Assembly (NCBI RefSeq): GCF_014805685.1
Contig: NC_060901.1
Span: forward strand, 24,004,905-24,068,904
DNA length: 64,000 bases
DNA from: Silurus meridionalis
Taxonomy: Eukaryota; Chordata; Actinopteri; Siluriformes; Siluridae
Direction of reading: 5' to 3'
Shown: positions 12,381-25,390 of the stretch, piece by piece
Layout: each line of letters begins with the position of its first letter
How positions within the stretch are numbered: position 1 is the first letter of the stretch
Notes under the pieces: model-generated
Databases searched by the model: none
Told to the model about the DNA's origin: nothing
What the model saw: the letters and a program-made list of their open reading frames with translations, nothing else
Made by a program: the position numbers and the translations under genes

Positions 12381-12838
12381 AATCTCAAACTATGAGTCCA
12401 TGTTTGTGTATTGCTTCCTTTTAATTCCTTTCATGAGAAATCTGCACTTTATCTAATAACTCTGAGAGTCACTAATGAGCTTTCCTTTGACCTCATCCAG
12501 CAGTTTGCTGCCACAGTGTCCCTTCCAGATACTCAGATGTCCAGCTTTTTAAAGACAACAGGGCATTTACGGCATAAAATAAAAAGTAAATATATCCATC
12601 TATATTTCCTCTTGGCCGTTGTTGAACAATCAACAGCTCGATGTTTTATGAGATGTTTTATGTTTCCATGACACTGGGAAAGTATCAGATGTAACAAACA
12701 CAAGCAGCCCGAATGGAGCTTCAGTGCTGTAAAGACATCATTCTTGTGAAAAACATACAATGTCCTGTGACAAGTACAATGTAGTTATTCAGCTGAAAAG
12801 TTCATTATTAAACACTCCTATTGCTGTGTTACACAAGC

Positions 12839-12840
<2 letters not shown>

Positions 12841-12918
<78 letters not shown>

Positions 12919-13005
12919 CATGCAGATAATATCAATTAGACACATCCATAAGAACACCTACAATGGCAACAAAAGGTTGGTCAATGATACACACATGAAC
13001 AAATG

Positions 13006-13062
<57 letters not shown>

Positions 13063-13130
13063 CATAAGAAAGGAATGCTTCTGTCTTACTTTCTTAGACA
13101 TATGAACCAATAAAAGAATCCTCTAAACAA

Positions 13131-13170
<40 letters not shown>

Positions 13171-13270
13171 GCACGGGATTCAGTAAAAGGGACACGATGT
13201 GATCAATGTAATTGATATAATGAATCATTAATTAATGTAATTGCGTGTGTGTGTGTGTGTGTGTGTGAGA
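12841..13270. repeat. Cluster of four (AC)n/(GT)n microsatellites
   Basis: (AC)n at 12841-12915, 13007-13061 and about 13130-13170, then the opposite-phase (GT)n at 13245-13267. Confidence 0.95.
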
Positions 13271-16200
13271 GAGGGTTACAAAAAGAGATAGAGATGCACC
13301 CAAGAGAGTCATAACTGAGACATATCGGAGAGTCAAGACCGAAAATGAAACCCTGTAATATTTTAATTACATTAATACTTCTCTCAAGCCTTTGAGCACA
13401 AACTGAAAAACAAGTCTTTGACTCATAAATAGTAAAAAATTAGCTCAAAACAAGTTTTTTTTTCCCCCATCGCCTACAAAATCTTATTATATTTGTGATG
13501 CATCATTTAAAAAACAAAAAACAAACCAGTCTCTGTGATGCTATTCGTTTTATTGGGTAAGTCTAAAAGTCGCTATAAAGGTGGTACTAGAATTTAAAGT
13601 ATGAACCATGCATACTATATATACATGCAAGCTATAATACATAGTGTAAAAGTGCACCAGATATTCTCCAGCCATGCATAAAGTTCAACGGGTGCCAGTT
13701 TATCACCCCAGCATGGTCGAGACGGCCCACAGAGAACCAGCTGCGTGATTCGCTCATTACACCCAACTGCGCCCTTTTAAAAGGCCTTGCTGCCGTTTTG
13801 GATGTGGTGTGAATGGACTGATTCTGGGCACACAAAGCTCTTCCAGTCGAACCACGGTGCCTCGATGCCAGCGGCGGTGCCGACGGCACAGTGCGCCAGT
13901 CAGCCTGCTGGGCCAAGAGAACGGCGGCAACACTGGACTATGTGATCGAGCGAGGGTCTTTCAAAAGCGCAAACAAAAACACACAGCACTTGGTTTTAGA
14001 AAAGCGAACACAGGCCAGTGAATCAGAGCTGTCTGAAAAACAAGAAGGGGGGAAGCGGGAGTTCATTCTGCATAGACAAACAATGCTTTGTCTTTAAAAC
14101 GCGGCTTTATGCAAAAGTTGGCTCTTTTGTGGCCATGTGTTTTATTGGCTCTTTAGCATTCATCAGGACTGAGATTACTGGAGGCCACACAAAAAGATAT
14201 CAAACGTTTAATAATAAAAATTATAATAATGAAAATTTATAATAATAAGTCCATGTGACACTTACAAACTTGTAGAATCATCTAGAAATAAGATTAACTA
14301 AGAAAGATTAATAATCTTATGAACAATCTAATAAATACATTTGCTGATACTCAGGATCAAAACCATTTCTAAGTATATGCAAACTAAATGGTCACAACCA
14401 GCTGGGGGCGCCAGTGAGCACCCCCTGCGACGCCGTCCTAGCCCTAAAGTTTAATATACAGTATATGTTTACATACTTGAGTGTTTGGCAATGATTGTTA
14501 AACAGTTGCGAATGAGTTGTATGCTGAGAGGGTGGAGCTTTGTGGTTGGAGGGCGGAGCTACAATAGGAATCATAAAGGCTAGGAACGGCCCTGCTCATG
14601 ATACTTTTACTTACTAAGCTATACTTTTTTAGTAGTGCACCACAATACCAGTAGAGCTTCTATTATTTCTTTTTTTCTACATTCTTAATTTTTTATTAAT
14701 TTAATAAAAAAAGGTTTGTATGCACTACAATTTAGATTTCAATTATTCTACTCATAACCAGTGTATATATCATTTAGCAGATGAGAAAAACATGATATAT
14801 TTTTTTTTAACTATATACTAAAGATTTGTGTGTATTCCATGTTTTTACACAGGCGTTGCACAGAATGGTGCGAAAAACTAAAAACATCCAATGAAAGCAT
14901 AAAAGCCTGGTTCATGAAAGAGCTCAGAGGAGAACGTATAACTTTCTATTGAGAACTAATATTTATTCAAATAAGCACTCTGTTTATGTGATGAGCAGAA
15001 AAGGAACTCACAAAACACATCCCACACATCACAAACCTTCAAGCTGCATTCATGACCAGGATGCTACATTGGGCACAGCGTCTAAAACTGGACAAGGCAC
15101 TGAGTGGAGGTGTCACGGCAAACAATTTTGTCTTTGTTTCCTGTTTGCTGGAATTCACCTCCAGTGACATCAGTCAGAATGCCTACGCAATGAGGCACCC
15201 GCTTTATATAACAGTCTTACTAACTAGCATCTACTGATACAGCCGTCACCTCTGCATTCTCACCATCCCACACTTGATGGTTTCTTCAGTATCATGAGCA
15301 TGAGGAGTTCTCATTCTGATTAATGAGTACATGGCTAACAGAGAAAACACATCGTCCCCCAGAGGAGGACATTTTTACACTGACAGGATTTGGCCAGCCC
15401 ACTCTATAATGAGCATGGATTGCCACTTATTCTCCAATTACACTAGAAAAAAAATGATAAGGGCACAGATTTTGTGGCATCAGCCAGTGCAAAAGTGAGG
15501 AAATTAAGGTACCATAGTGAGCAAACTGGCAACGAAACAAAACTGTCCAGACAATTAGATTTTCTTAATTAGCCTTTTTACATTAGCACTTAGATCATTC
15601 TGGGTCTCGGTGTACAAGCGTACGACTGAGCCAAATAGGTGTTCTGGGGGAGGCATAAGTCTGATCAGCTTTCATCATACTCTCTGTTGTGCAAAAACAG
15701 TTGCTTATTTGATCATAATTCTACCCAGATTCTACTTTTTTTCCTCCGACCTCCCACAGGTGCTTTTAGAAGATGTATGAGAAACAATCTTGTTAAAAGT
15801 GTACCTCAGGTTAGAGCCCTACGCAAATCGGCTCCAGTCAGCTGATGGGAAAAATAACAAGAGGATACGTTATTTTTCCTTGCGGGAATAACTGTGGGTT
15901 TTTTCTATTATTCATTCTTTTCCTATTTTTCAAATCTGTGAAAGAGTCTCTTTTTTTTCATTGTTTTGCATGGTGACATAACTATTAGCCCCAGAGAAGC
16001 ACAATAACCACATACAGTCAGTGCTTGTACACATGCCATATATGTAAAGAATACATGGTTTTAATATACATATATTTATAATTATACAGTAAGTCCCTAT
16101 GTAAGCATGCAGACGTGGCAAAAAACATGCATTTTAACATCTATGCAACGCTTTTTACTTCACCCCAAGTGCCACCCGCCTCAAGTCGCGTATGTGACAG

Positions 16201-16430
16201 GTGAACGTTGATATTTTATTATTTACTTTCCTTCATTATACAGTGCAAGGGTACTAGACTGAGCATCATATTAACTTGCATTAGCACTACATGATTAAAT
16301 TCAGGTTTGTTACTGTAGCGATGTTTGGCGCTCGTTTGTTGTGACAAAAATTCCACACATTTGCAAAAAAAAACGTTACACATGTTCTATATAAGATGGG
16401 CCTTCGCATGATGTTTTCCAGTTAATTGGC
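13271..16430. other. No gene seen in 3.1 kb; locally GC-rich patch at 13660-14100
   Basis: The 13660-13960 patch has raised CG content ('gatgccagcggcggtgccga', 'gagaacggcggcaacactgg') relative to its AT-rich surroundings. ORFs cross it on both strands without recognisable similarity. A CTCF-like CCAGCTGGGGGCGCCAG occurs at 14398-14414. The remainder is AT-rich with no coding signal. Confidence 0.45.
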
Positions 16431-16434
16431 ACTG

Positions 16435-16690
16435 ATATTTGATTGCTGGAACTATCGGCAAACAAGTTAACACCAATAGTTTTTCCGGGTTGCGTTATTC
16501 AGTATGAAAGCGGCCTCTAGAGGCGAATCACTGACACCATGTGCAGTTTATTAGAAGAGACTTTTTTTTAAATTAATTTTAGAATGTTCTTATTTATTTA
16601 GTGTTTTTTTCAGTTTGAAATGGCAGAAATAGGAATCATAGAGAAAAGTACATGTTATACAAAGAAACATAGAACTGTATTAAAGCTATT
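16435..16690 (+). mobile_element. MITE fragment related to 36590-37045
   Basis: It contains 'atagtttttccgggttgcgt' and 'gcggcctctagaggcgaatc', followed by 'ctgacaccatgtgcag'. The same words occur in inverted pairs at 36590-37045. Confidence 0.55.
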
Positions 16691-16719
16691 GAACATCTTG
16701 GGGATAATCGGAACGCAGA

Positions 16720-16925
16720 ATGCGCCCCCAGTCCTCCTCACCTTACATGAGTACCTGACTTTTATGAATGTTCTTGTAGCTGAATAAGCACAAATCTCCA
16801 CAAATCTAGTGGAACATCTTTCCAGAAGAGTAGAGTTTATTATAATAGGAAATGGGAACTAAATGTGGAATTGGATGTTAAAAAAAGCACATACTGAACT
16901 TACGGTCAGGGGTCCACAATAGACT
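16720..16925 (+). mobile_element. Fragment of the 'aaaagtattgggacacctg' MITE family
   Basis: Shares 'tcctcaccttacatgagtac', 'aaatctagtggaacatcttt' and 'ggtcaggggtccaca' with the family copies at 5965 and 61750. Confidence 0.55.
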
Positions 16926-18390
16926 AGACAAATAATATCTAACATTCACATAAACACTCACTATATCTTGTGTTTCCAATAAATATATAGATTGATTGAT
17001 TGCTGTGGTGAGAAAAACATGGCTGTTATTTGCTTTTTGAGACAAACATTTGGAATATCTTTTTTAACTATTTCATATCTTGCTCTAAAAAACACATTGC
17101 ATTGCACAGTCCAAAGGTTTGTTTTCCAGCATAAAGAACGCTTTACATCGAACTGTGAATAATCAATGACAGTACAGCCTTTATGAATCTAAAGCTTGCG
17201 GCCAACAAAGTGTATAAAATATATCACACAGTTCCATTATAAGAGCCAGCGGTTGATATTTAAGATGGAGTCCAGACTCTGAAAAACAATATCTATACGT
17301 CATGGTTTTTTCTTAACACATTTGCTGACTCATCAAATAACACCACCTCCTCCCGTAAGTCCTCGTGTCCTGCTGCCCGTTAGATATTCTTTAGTGCTAA
17401 TCTCCAAATGTTTTTGGTCTGGGCACTACCATTATCCACATAAAATCTAACTAAAAAGCTCGAACAAGCATCTGGCATGCCCTGTAAAAGGGTCATTAGT
17501 CAGCAGTGGTCACAGTGAAGGGCTTTGGACATTTGGTCTTTTCATCTACGTCTGCTGCATGGTCCTGATTGAATGTTCTCTACTTGACTGGCCTTTTTAT
17601 TTGTGACTGCCCAAGAGGCTTCTGTATTGTGCACTGTACGTGATGGTTATAATACCTGTAGGAATGTCTAAGCTATTACCTTGTATCGATTGGACTCGTA
17701 AACCATTGGCGTAGAAACTTCGGTTCCTGTTCTTTATTCCCTCGCAAATATTTGTTCAAGATGGCAGCCTTATTATCCTTCTCCTGCCCTTTCATTTCTA
17801 TTGATCCGACACCCGTTGCTTGCAGACGGCTTCACCCCAATTATTCTTCCATCGACGTATTTCAACTAGAAAGGCTTTCCTTCCATAGCGGACTTTTCCG
17901 CGTCCAGCCCTCCAGGTCCATTCATTATTCCTCTAATCGCTAACATGTGTGGAGCTTGGCAGGAACATGTCCTTCAAAGCACGCCATACTTCTTACGATC
18001 TGAGCCCGTTGTCTACAGTAACAAGGAAAATTCTCCAAATCCCAAGACAATGAGGTTGTTGTGAATCTCCAACCTTCAGAGCTTCTCCAGCAGCACGAAT
18101 GGAGCAATGATGAGTTTTGACCTATGATGATCCACACATGTAGTAGCGCATCATCTGCGAAGAATGTTTATGGAACAATTCTGCAGCTCAGCACGGGCAT
18201 CTGGGTGGCCATCTTTGGTGCTCGAGTGTGACAGAGGTGACAGTTTAACCTTCGCTGTGCACTGTGATGTAAAAACATCATGCAAAATAGTCAGGGGACA
18301 CAGGGTATTTAAATGAGGTTTTTGTGTGGGTTTTTATTGTGAGCTCGGATCTCAAGATTAAAGATCTCTGAAGACTAAAATAAACGTGTC
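16926..18390. other. No gene seen
   Basis: Unique-looking AT-rich sequence. Short ORFs at 17752-18137 on both strands show no recognisable motif. Confidence 0.45.

Positions 18391-18393
<3 letters not shown>

Positions 18394-18421
<28 letters not shown>
18394..18421. repeat. (GT)n microsatellite
   Basis: Uninterrupted GT dinucleotide run of about 14 units. Confidence 0.95.
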
Positions 18422-18554
18422 ATGTGTAAAATTATAGGCCAAATGTAACGCTGAATAAAGGTCTTGAAGTGTATTGATAATAGTTGATGTAGGGGTTTAT
18501 ATGAAACTGCAAATTGTTGATTTCTGTGTAAATCGTAATATAATTATGTATAAG

Positions 18555-18910
18555 TACTAGGGGTGTAACAGTACGGTAAATTTACAGGTACAGGGCTTTC
18601 AGTTCGGTACCAAATGCAATACTTTTTATGTGCGGAGTTAAAATTCCCCTCAGGAACGTATTAAGTGGCGGACCGCATGTTTGTTTAGTCTCCACCTCGC
18701 ACTCAGTGTGGATTTTTATTATTATTAATAAACCTAAAAACATACACAAAATAAAGTTAGTGTCACTGTGGCTACACACTCCGTACCGGATTTGTTTTAT
18801 TTGTTTCGCATCCATGAAAACACTAAAGAATCCATAGCACAAGCATTAGCTGCTAACCAGGAAGTGACTAGCGCTACGGATTCTTAAGCGTTTTATGTCC
18901 AGCTTTAAGA
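18555..18910. mobile_element. hAT-like non-autonomous element fragment ('aggggtgtaac' family)
   Basis: It begins 'ctaggggtgtaacagtacgg', a terminal motif of fish hAT-type elements. It continues with 'ttcggtaccaaatgcaatac', 'ttaagtggcggaccgcatgt' and 'ttgtttagtctc', words repeated at 57285-57800 and partly at 49080-49180. Confidence 0.6.
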
Positions 18911-19194
18911 ATTTCTCTTAAAAACAGAAAATCCTGACACTTCCACATATCGAATAGGTAGAACAGTTAAGATCATATCTTTAGAAAATTTAATGTAAAA
19001 CACACACACTTACATACACATCTGTATTAACCAAATGGGGTCTAACAAATGTAAAATATTTGATAAAATGTTTCCATTTATTATGAAATATTATTTTATA
19101 TATTATTTAAAAATATTGTCTTGGTTTTTTTTGCAATATCATGTGACTATCAAGGAAAGTTAATCTACACGGTGTAAGAAATTTGGTTCCCATA

Positions 19195-19410
19195 CAGTTA
19201 GCAAATGTTGTGGATATCATGTATTGATTCCTGACATATATAGGTATCACGTGTTGCCTTGCCATATATAGGCATCATATGTTACCATATATGGGCATCA
19301 CATTTTCATATATCAGTATAATGCATCGCCATATATGGTATCATAGTTTCCTGCCATATATGGGCATGTTGCCATATATCAATATCATATGTTGCCCTAT
19401 ATGTGGTATG
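19195..19410. repeat. Degenerate ~24-bp minisatellite with 'ccatatatggg' units
   Basis: About eight to nine diverged units of 'ttgccatatataggcatcat'. Three contain the perfect decamer CCATATATGG (19285-19294, 19329-19338, 19354-19363), which matches the SRF CArG-box consensus. Confidence 0.75.
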
Positions 19411-20600
19411 AGATCAAGAACACTGAAAAGGAAATAAAATCTGTAAATTTATACATCTGTACTGCAGATGTTACTATGAAGTCCTGCTAAGTGATCAGTG
19501 TATTGGCTGTTAAAAGTGCAACCAACTACACTAATTCGTCCTCTTCATCCTCTACTAAACTGCACCCCTGAGGATTACCACATGAGCAATGGCACAGTTT
19601 CCTTCCTTTCTTTTTTTTAACAAGTGTATACAAGCTCCTCAAATTAGATCATCAACACCTACAATTTCTCAGAATAGCTGCCTGCCATAAGTGCCACAAC
19701 ACAAAAAAATGCATCTGTTATAGACTCTCCAGTGCCTTTTTATCTTGCCTTTTAGCCTATTTCTCTCGAAATCAAAAGAGATGCCTCTTCTACCCACTGC
19801 CCCCCACCATCTCCTTTCCTCCTTCTCCATTTAAAAACAAACCATAAAAATAAAATCCTTTAAAATCCTGCCAACATCATTGAAGAGGGAAGAGAGGAAA
19901 CAACCTCCTCCACTCCTGTAATTTATCCCTCAATTTAAAGCCTCTTCATGGTCACTCTTCTTCCTTCCATTCCTTCTGCAATCACCTATACACAGAGTTT
20001 CTGCTGTAAAACTCTGAATCGATATGGACTGTGGACCTTCGCTAATGCTGTGTTTCGTTTCACTGCATCTTGATTCCTTATTGATTTCTGTGTTTTTCGT
20101 CATTAAAAACGCTCCTCCTTCACTTGTAGCACTATATGTTAACCCCCTTTGTGATCAATAATCGGTCGCAATTAAAGCTCCAGCAAAAGTTTGCGTTTCA
20201 TGAATCGCTCATTCTGGAAGGGAAAAAAAACCACACTGAAGTTTTGTTTATTGCTAGGAAGGGATCCATTTATAGCTCAGTGAAATCTCTCGCTGGGCCT
20301 GTTTGTGCTTTTAACTTTCTGTTTTGGATGCAAAGCAGGTTCATGCAAATCGAAACCAGCTCCATGCTGCATGGCACAATCAGAAACCCCATCCCTTTCG
20401 CTCCAAAAATCCCCATTTTGGAATCAGGAGGGAGCTAGATATGCACATTAAAATGGTATGTGATCATTTATGCATCCCACATGGATACTGGTATTGCTAC
20501 TGCCTAGGAGATATTTTCTCCACCTTAATAATTGAACAGCAGAGACTTGAGAGCTGTAAAAACTTCTAACCTTTTCATCATCTGGCCCACACCAAATCAT
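19411..20600. other. No gene seen
   Basis: Mixed unique sequence with CT-rich patches (19790-19840). A 100-codon ORF at 20136-20438 overlaps another frame and shows no family signature. Confidence 0.45.
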
Positions 20601-20603
20601 CTA

Positions 20604-21787
20604 CAGTGCATTTGTAAAAGTATTCACAGCGCTTCACTTTTTCCACATTTTGATATTTTACAGCCTCAATTCAAAAATGATTCATTATTTTCCTCAAAAT
20701 TTTACAAACAATACCCCATAATGGTGAAAGAAGGGGGTACATAAGAATTCACAGCCTTTGCTCAACAAATTGTTAAAGCATCTTTGGCACCAATAACAGC
20801 CTCTTTTTGAGTTTGATGCTACAAGCTCGGTAATCATCCATTTTTGAGCAATTTCTTCTATTCTTCTTTTTAGAACATCTCAAGCTCCATCAGGTTCAAT
20901 AGAAAGCATTGGTGCACAGCCATTTTCAGATCTCTTCAAAATATGTTCAATCGAGTTCAAGCCTGGGCTCTGGCTGGGCCTCTCAGACATTCACAGAGTC
21001 GTCCCGTAGCCACTCCTTTGTTATCTTTGCTGTGTTCTAAGGGTCACTGTCCTATTGGAAGAACCATCACCTCAGTCTGTGGTACAGAGCGCTCTAGTGC
21101 CGGTTTTCATCATGTCTCTACATTGCTGCATTCATCTTTCCCTCGATCCTGACTAGTCTCCAAGTTCCTGCCAATGAAAAACATCCCCTTAGCATGACGC
21201 TGCCAACACCATGCTTCACTGTAGGGATGGTATTTGCCAGGCGATTAGTGGTGCCTGGTTTCCTCATGGTCTGAGAGTCCATCGGGTGCCTTTTGGCAGG
21301 CAGGCGTCATGTGCCTTTTACTGAGGAGTAGCTTCCGTCTGGCCACTCTACCATAAAGGCCTGACTGGTGGAGTGCTACAGACATGGTTGTTCTTCTGAA
21401 AGGTTCTCCTCTCTCCACAGAGAAATGCTGGAGCCTTTTCAAAGTGACCATCAGGTTCTTGGTCACCTCCCTGACTAAGCCCCTTCTCCTCCGATCGCTC
21501 AGTTTGGCCTGGCGTCCCACTCTAGGAAGAGTCCTGGTGGTTCCAAATTACGGCTGATAAAGGCCACTGTGCTCATTGTGATCTTCAATGCTGCAGAAAT
21601 ATTTCTGTCCCCTTCCCCAAATCTGTGCCTCGATACGATCCTGTCTCGGAGGTCTAAAGACAATTCCTTAGACTTCATGGCTTGGTTTGTGCTCTGACAT
21701 GCACTGTTAACTGTGGAACCTCATATAGACAGGTGTGTGTCTTCCAAATCATGTCCAATCATAAAATGTGGAAAAAGTGATGCACTG
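20604..21787 (-). mobile_element. Tc1-like DNA transposon, both ends present, transposase decayed
   Basis: TA|CAGTGCAT at 20602 and ATGCACTG|TA ending 21789 give the expected Tc1/mariner TA target duplication with inverted termini ('cactttttccacatttt' on both sides). The minus strand carries a broken transposase. 21245-21520 encodes LSDRRRRGLVREVTKNLMVT and HQSGLYGRVARRKLLLSKRH, the helix-turn-helix (paired-like) domain. The catalytic half (20900-21240) is fragmented by frameshifts and a deletion. At 1184 bp it is shorter than typical 1.5-1.6 kb relatives. Not autonomous. Confidence 0.88.
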
Positions 21788-21789
21788 TA

Positions 21790-22334
21790 CAACCAGCTTG
21801 GTCTGACGGCTTCTCAACGCAGAGTTGACTAAAGATTAAAGCAGTGTGCGAAGGAAAAGCAGCCTATTTTTTTTGCCACCAGCAAAGACACTTTGCATGC
21901 CATGGGAGAAATGCCTGGCTTCCACTTTATGGCCATATGTAAACAAACCTTCCCAAAGCCCATGAGAAAAATAAAGATCCTGGATCAACATCAAAGGCTT
22001 CCACCATATTTACAACAGGCATACAGGATCATTTGAATATTCAAAATCAACTATAGCTTTGCACCAACAGCTGTTGCTACCGAGTGTATTGTTTCATAGA
22101 TGTTAAGACACTTGACAACCTGCAGTGTGTTTAAAAAATAATAATAATACAGAGCTGTTGATTCTGGAGCGTAACTGCAGAGTAACGCTATCAATCTGAA
22201 GAAAATCTGTGTCCAGTCACCACCTGTTCAGCTTTGTATGTAAAGGAATCTCCCCCAACCCTGGGAGTGTAAGTGGACACCATGTTCACCTCTGGGTAAA
22301 AATCCAACACAGAGTCAAAATATCCACAACATCC
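21790..22334. other. No gene seen
   Basis: Unique sequence between the Tc1-like element and the minisatellite; nothing coding recognised. Confidence 0.5.
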
Positions 22335-23640
22335 TGCCTACAAATCAAGGGGATTGAGCTAGCAAACTTAACGCCAGGGGACATAACTAACTAGCTACAA
22401 ATCAAGGGGGCTGAGTTAACTTTCCAGCTGACTGTAAATTCAAAGAACTAAACCAGGCCACTGCAAATTGAAGAAGTAAACTAGCTGACTTTAAATCAAA
22501 TGGACTAAACTAGCACACTGCGAATGAAGGGACTAGCAAAGTGAAAATCAATTAGTAAAGTGCAAATCAAGTGGACTTAACTAGCTGACTGCAAATCAAG
22601 GACACTTAACTAGCTGACTGTACTGACAAAGACACTTAACTAGCCCACAGGAAATCGAGTGGACTTAACTAGCTGACCGCAAATCAAGGACACTTAACTA
22701 GCTAACGGTACTGACAAGGACACTCAACTAGCCCACAGGAAATCGAGTGGACCTAACTAGCTGACTGCAAATCAAGGACACTTAACTAGCTGACCGCAAA
22801 TCAAGGACACTTAACTAGCCCACATGAAATCGAGTGGACTTAACTAGCTGACCGCAAATCAAAGACACTTAACTAGCCCACAGGAAATCGAGTGGACTTA
22901 ACTAGCTGACCGCAAATCAAGGACACTTAACTAGCTGACTGTACTGAGAAGGACACTCAACTAGCCCACAGGAAATCGAGTGGACCTAACTAGCTGACTG
23001 CAAATCAAGGACACTTAACTAGCTGACCGCAAATCAAGGACACTTAACTAGCCCACATAAAATCAAATGGATTTAACTAGCTGACCGCAAATCAAGGACA
23101 CTTAACTAGCCCACAGGAAATCGAGTGGACTTAACTAGCTGACTGCAAATCAAGGACACTTAACTAGCCCACATGAAATCGAGTGGATTTAACTAGCTGA
23201 CCGCAAATCAAGGACACTTAACTAGCCCACATGAAATCGAGTGGACTTAACTAGCTGACCGCAAATCAAGGACACTTAACTAGCTCACATGAAATTGAGT
23301 GGACTTCACTAGCTGACTGCAAATCAAGGACACTTAACTAGCCCACATGAAATCGAGTGGATTTAACTAGCTGACCGCAAATCAAGGACACTTAACTAGC
23401 CCACAGGAAATCAAATGGACTTAACTAGCTGACCGCAAATCAAGGACACTTAACTAGCCCACATGAAATCGAGTGGATTTAACTAGCTGACTGCAAATCA
23501 AGGGGATTTTACAGTTGACTGCAAATTCAGAAAATGTAACCAGCACACAGCAAATTCGGGAACTAAAATAGCACACTAAAAATCAAGAGGAGTTAACCAG
23601 CTGACTGAAAATCAAATGAGATTTCAAAACAAAAAAAAAA
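22335..23640. repeat. 29-bp minisatellite with 58-bp higher-order (A-B) organisation
   Basis: The core 22577-23505 is about 32 monomers of 29 bp, each starting TTAACTAGC. Three monomer types alternate: A (continuing TGACYGCAAATCAAGGACAC), B (continuing CCACAKGAAATCGAGTGGAY) and a rarer C (TGACTGTACTGACAARGACAC, 30 bp). The 3' half is a regular A-B-A-B array, while the 5' half contains C-B-A-A-B-A blocks duplicated about 231 bp apart. Diverged edge monomers occupy 22335-22576 and 23506-23640. There is no coding potential, as 29 bp shifts frame each unit. Confidence 0.95.
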
Positions 23641-23860
23641 AACAACTACCAACTAGTCAAATATAAATCACCAGGACTTAACTAGCAGACCCAAAATTAA
23701 GGAGATGTATCTACTAATGTGCCAAATATAAAGAACCAGAACTTACCTAGCTACAAAACAAATGGAGTTGATTAAAGGACCTACAAAACAGGTGGATTTT
23801 TTTTGTTGTTGATTCAAAAACACTGGAGCTTCAATATCTCTCCAAATGCAAAACAAAATG
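23570..23860 (+). repeat. Segment duplicated at 25430-25720 (left copy)
   Basis: It shares an ordered series of words with 25430-25720: 'caccaggacttaactagcag' / 'caccagggcttatctatcag', 'acatataaagcaccaggact'-like words, 'gaaggacctataaaacaagg'-like words, then 'gattcaaaaacactggag' / 'gattcgaaaacgctggag'. Confidence 0.6.
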
Positions 23861-24838
23861 ACTCAACTAGTTAACTCTAAAAACAAGGTTTCAACTACTA
23901 CCTGGTTAAATAAAAATGAAAACTGGATCTTAACTATGCAACAGCAAAACATGCTAACGTTCAAAACCAACAATTCAACCTGAAAAAAAATCTTTCCCAT
24001 TTACTTACCCAAACGTCCCTTTTTTCCCCACAGTATTTTATTATATTGGCTGATTGTTATCTATAAATCATAAGATTGTGACTAAATTGCAACTATTTAT
24101 CTGCAGTTCCTGCATGTGGTTCGAAAAGGAATTGAATTCGAGCTATATGGAAGGCCTTGAAATGCAAAACTATCCGGTGGTGTCCAAAAGGGCACATGGG
24201 CTTGTTCTCCTGATGAATCTTGTAAAGAGGACAAGTTTCCGCCTTCGGCTGAGCCGTGCCTTATTACCACAGACCTTGATTTGCATTGCTAAACAAGGCA
24301 GCTGATAAAGCCTAGGAGCTTCTCTTTCTTCTGCCTTTTGCACAAACGCTCCAGACTACAGCAGAAACGCTTTATTGCCAAGTAAATTCTGGTGGCAGTG
24401 GGCATCAGAACAGTGTAAACATACGTTTTGATTTAAATGCCAGTCACTTTAAGCAGGATCAGGCTGGGTGTTGAGGAAAGAAAGAGCAGGACCTAGTGCG
24501 TTGTCTAGTTTTCTGCGTGACTGCAAAAGAGCCTGGAGGAACCTGGGCTTTTAATAAGTCGCATCGAGGTGCAGGGGTTCCGAACACTCAATTAACTTCT
24601 ACCGATGTCTGTGAAAGAGAGAGCAATCGCAGAGGAGGAAAAAGCTCAAGCAAGCAGGACTGAGAATGAACGAGTATTGAATGTCCATTACAGGCTTAAA
24701 CGAGTGAATTACTCTTGCTATAAAGGAGTAAACAAGAAGAAAGTAACAGTGGCTAAAAGTGTGCTGCATGCTCACGAAGGATCTCACGAAGGATTCCAGC
24801 TTACTATTCATTATTATTTGGTGGATACAAGCTAAAGG

Positions 24839-24935
24839 AAGTGGTAGCTCAGTGGATAAGATGTTGGACTTCTGGGCCCTTGAGCAAGGACTTGACACCT
24901 GCTCATTTAGCCAATCATGTGAGAGCATTAAATCA
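24839..24935 (+). mobile_element. Truncated tRNA-derived SINE
   Basis: 'agtggtagctcagtggataa', 'gatgttggacttctgggccc' and 'ttgagcaaggac'. The central part between the B-box and the 'gggcccttgagcaagg' block is deleted. Confidence 0.65.
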
Positions 24936-25390
24936 AAGATGAGCTTTTAGGTTGATGTTCAATTTAAAAATCACAATGAGGGAAAATGTCATCTCAATGA
25001 CTTGCATGGATGTTGGTGCCACGCAGAATTGTTTGGGTATTTCACGATCTGTTTTTCCATGTGTAGAAACTCTGTTGGTGAGAACGTTCACAGGAGAATA
25101 GCCAGACTGAAAATAATTCAAGAACAGAAATACTTAGTGTGGAATTTCTTTCAAATTGGTTTTATTTAAATAAATAAAAAGCTTTGTGGGTAAAAGTGCA
25201 GACAGCTTATTACAAAAAGAGGAGTCAATATTGTTCCAGTCAGTGTTGATGAGCTTCAAACTTTTGGTGAGCACCCAAAAAAACTGGTGAACCCAGAGGT
25301 TCTAAATTTCACATCAAATATCATGATTTTATCTTTGCATACAAGTAGATAAGTGTAACGGCAAAAGTATATAAACAAATGGTAATACAG

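Noticed and set aside
21245..21520. Active transposase gene
   Set aside because: Only the helix-turn-helix part is open; the catalytic part is frameshifted and deleted.
22577..23505. Regularly spaced short repeats reminiscent of a CRISPR array
   Set aside because: Monomers are contiguous with no unique spacers, and the genome is vertebrate; it is a minisatellite.
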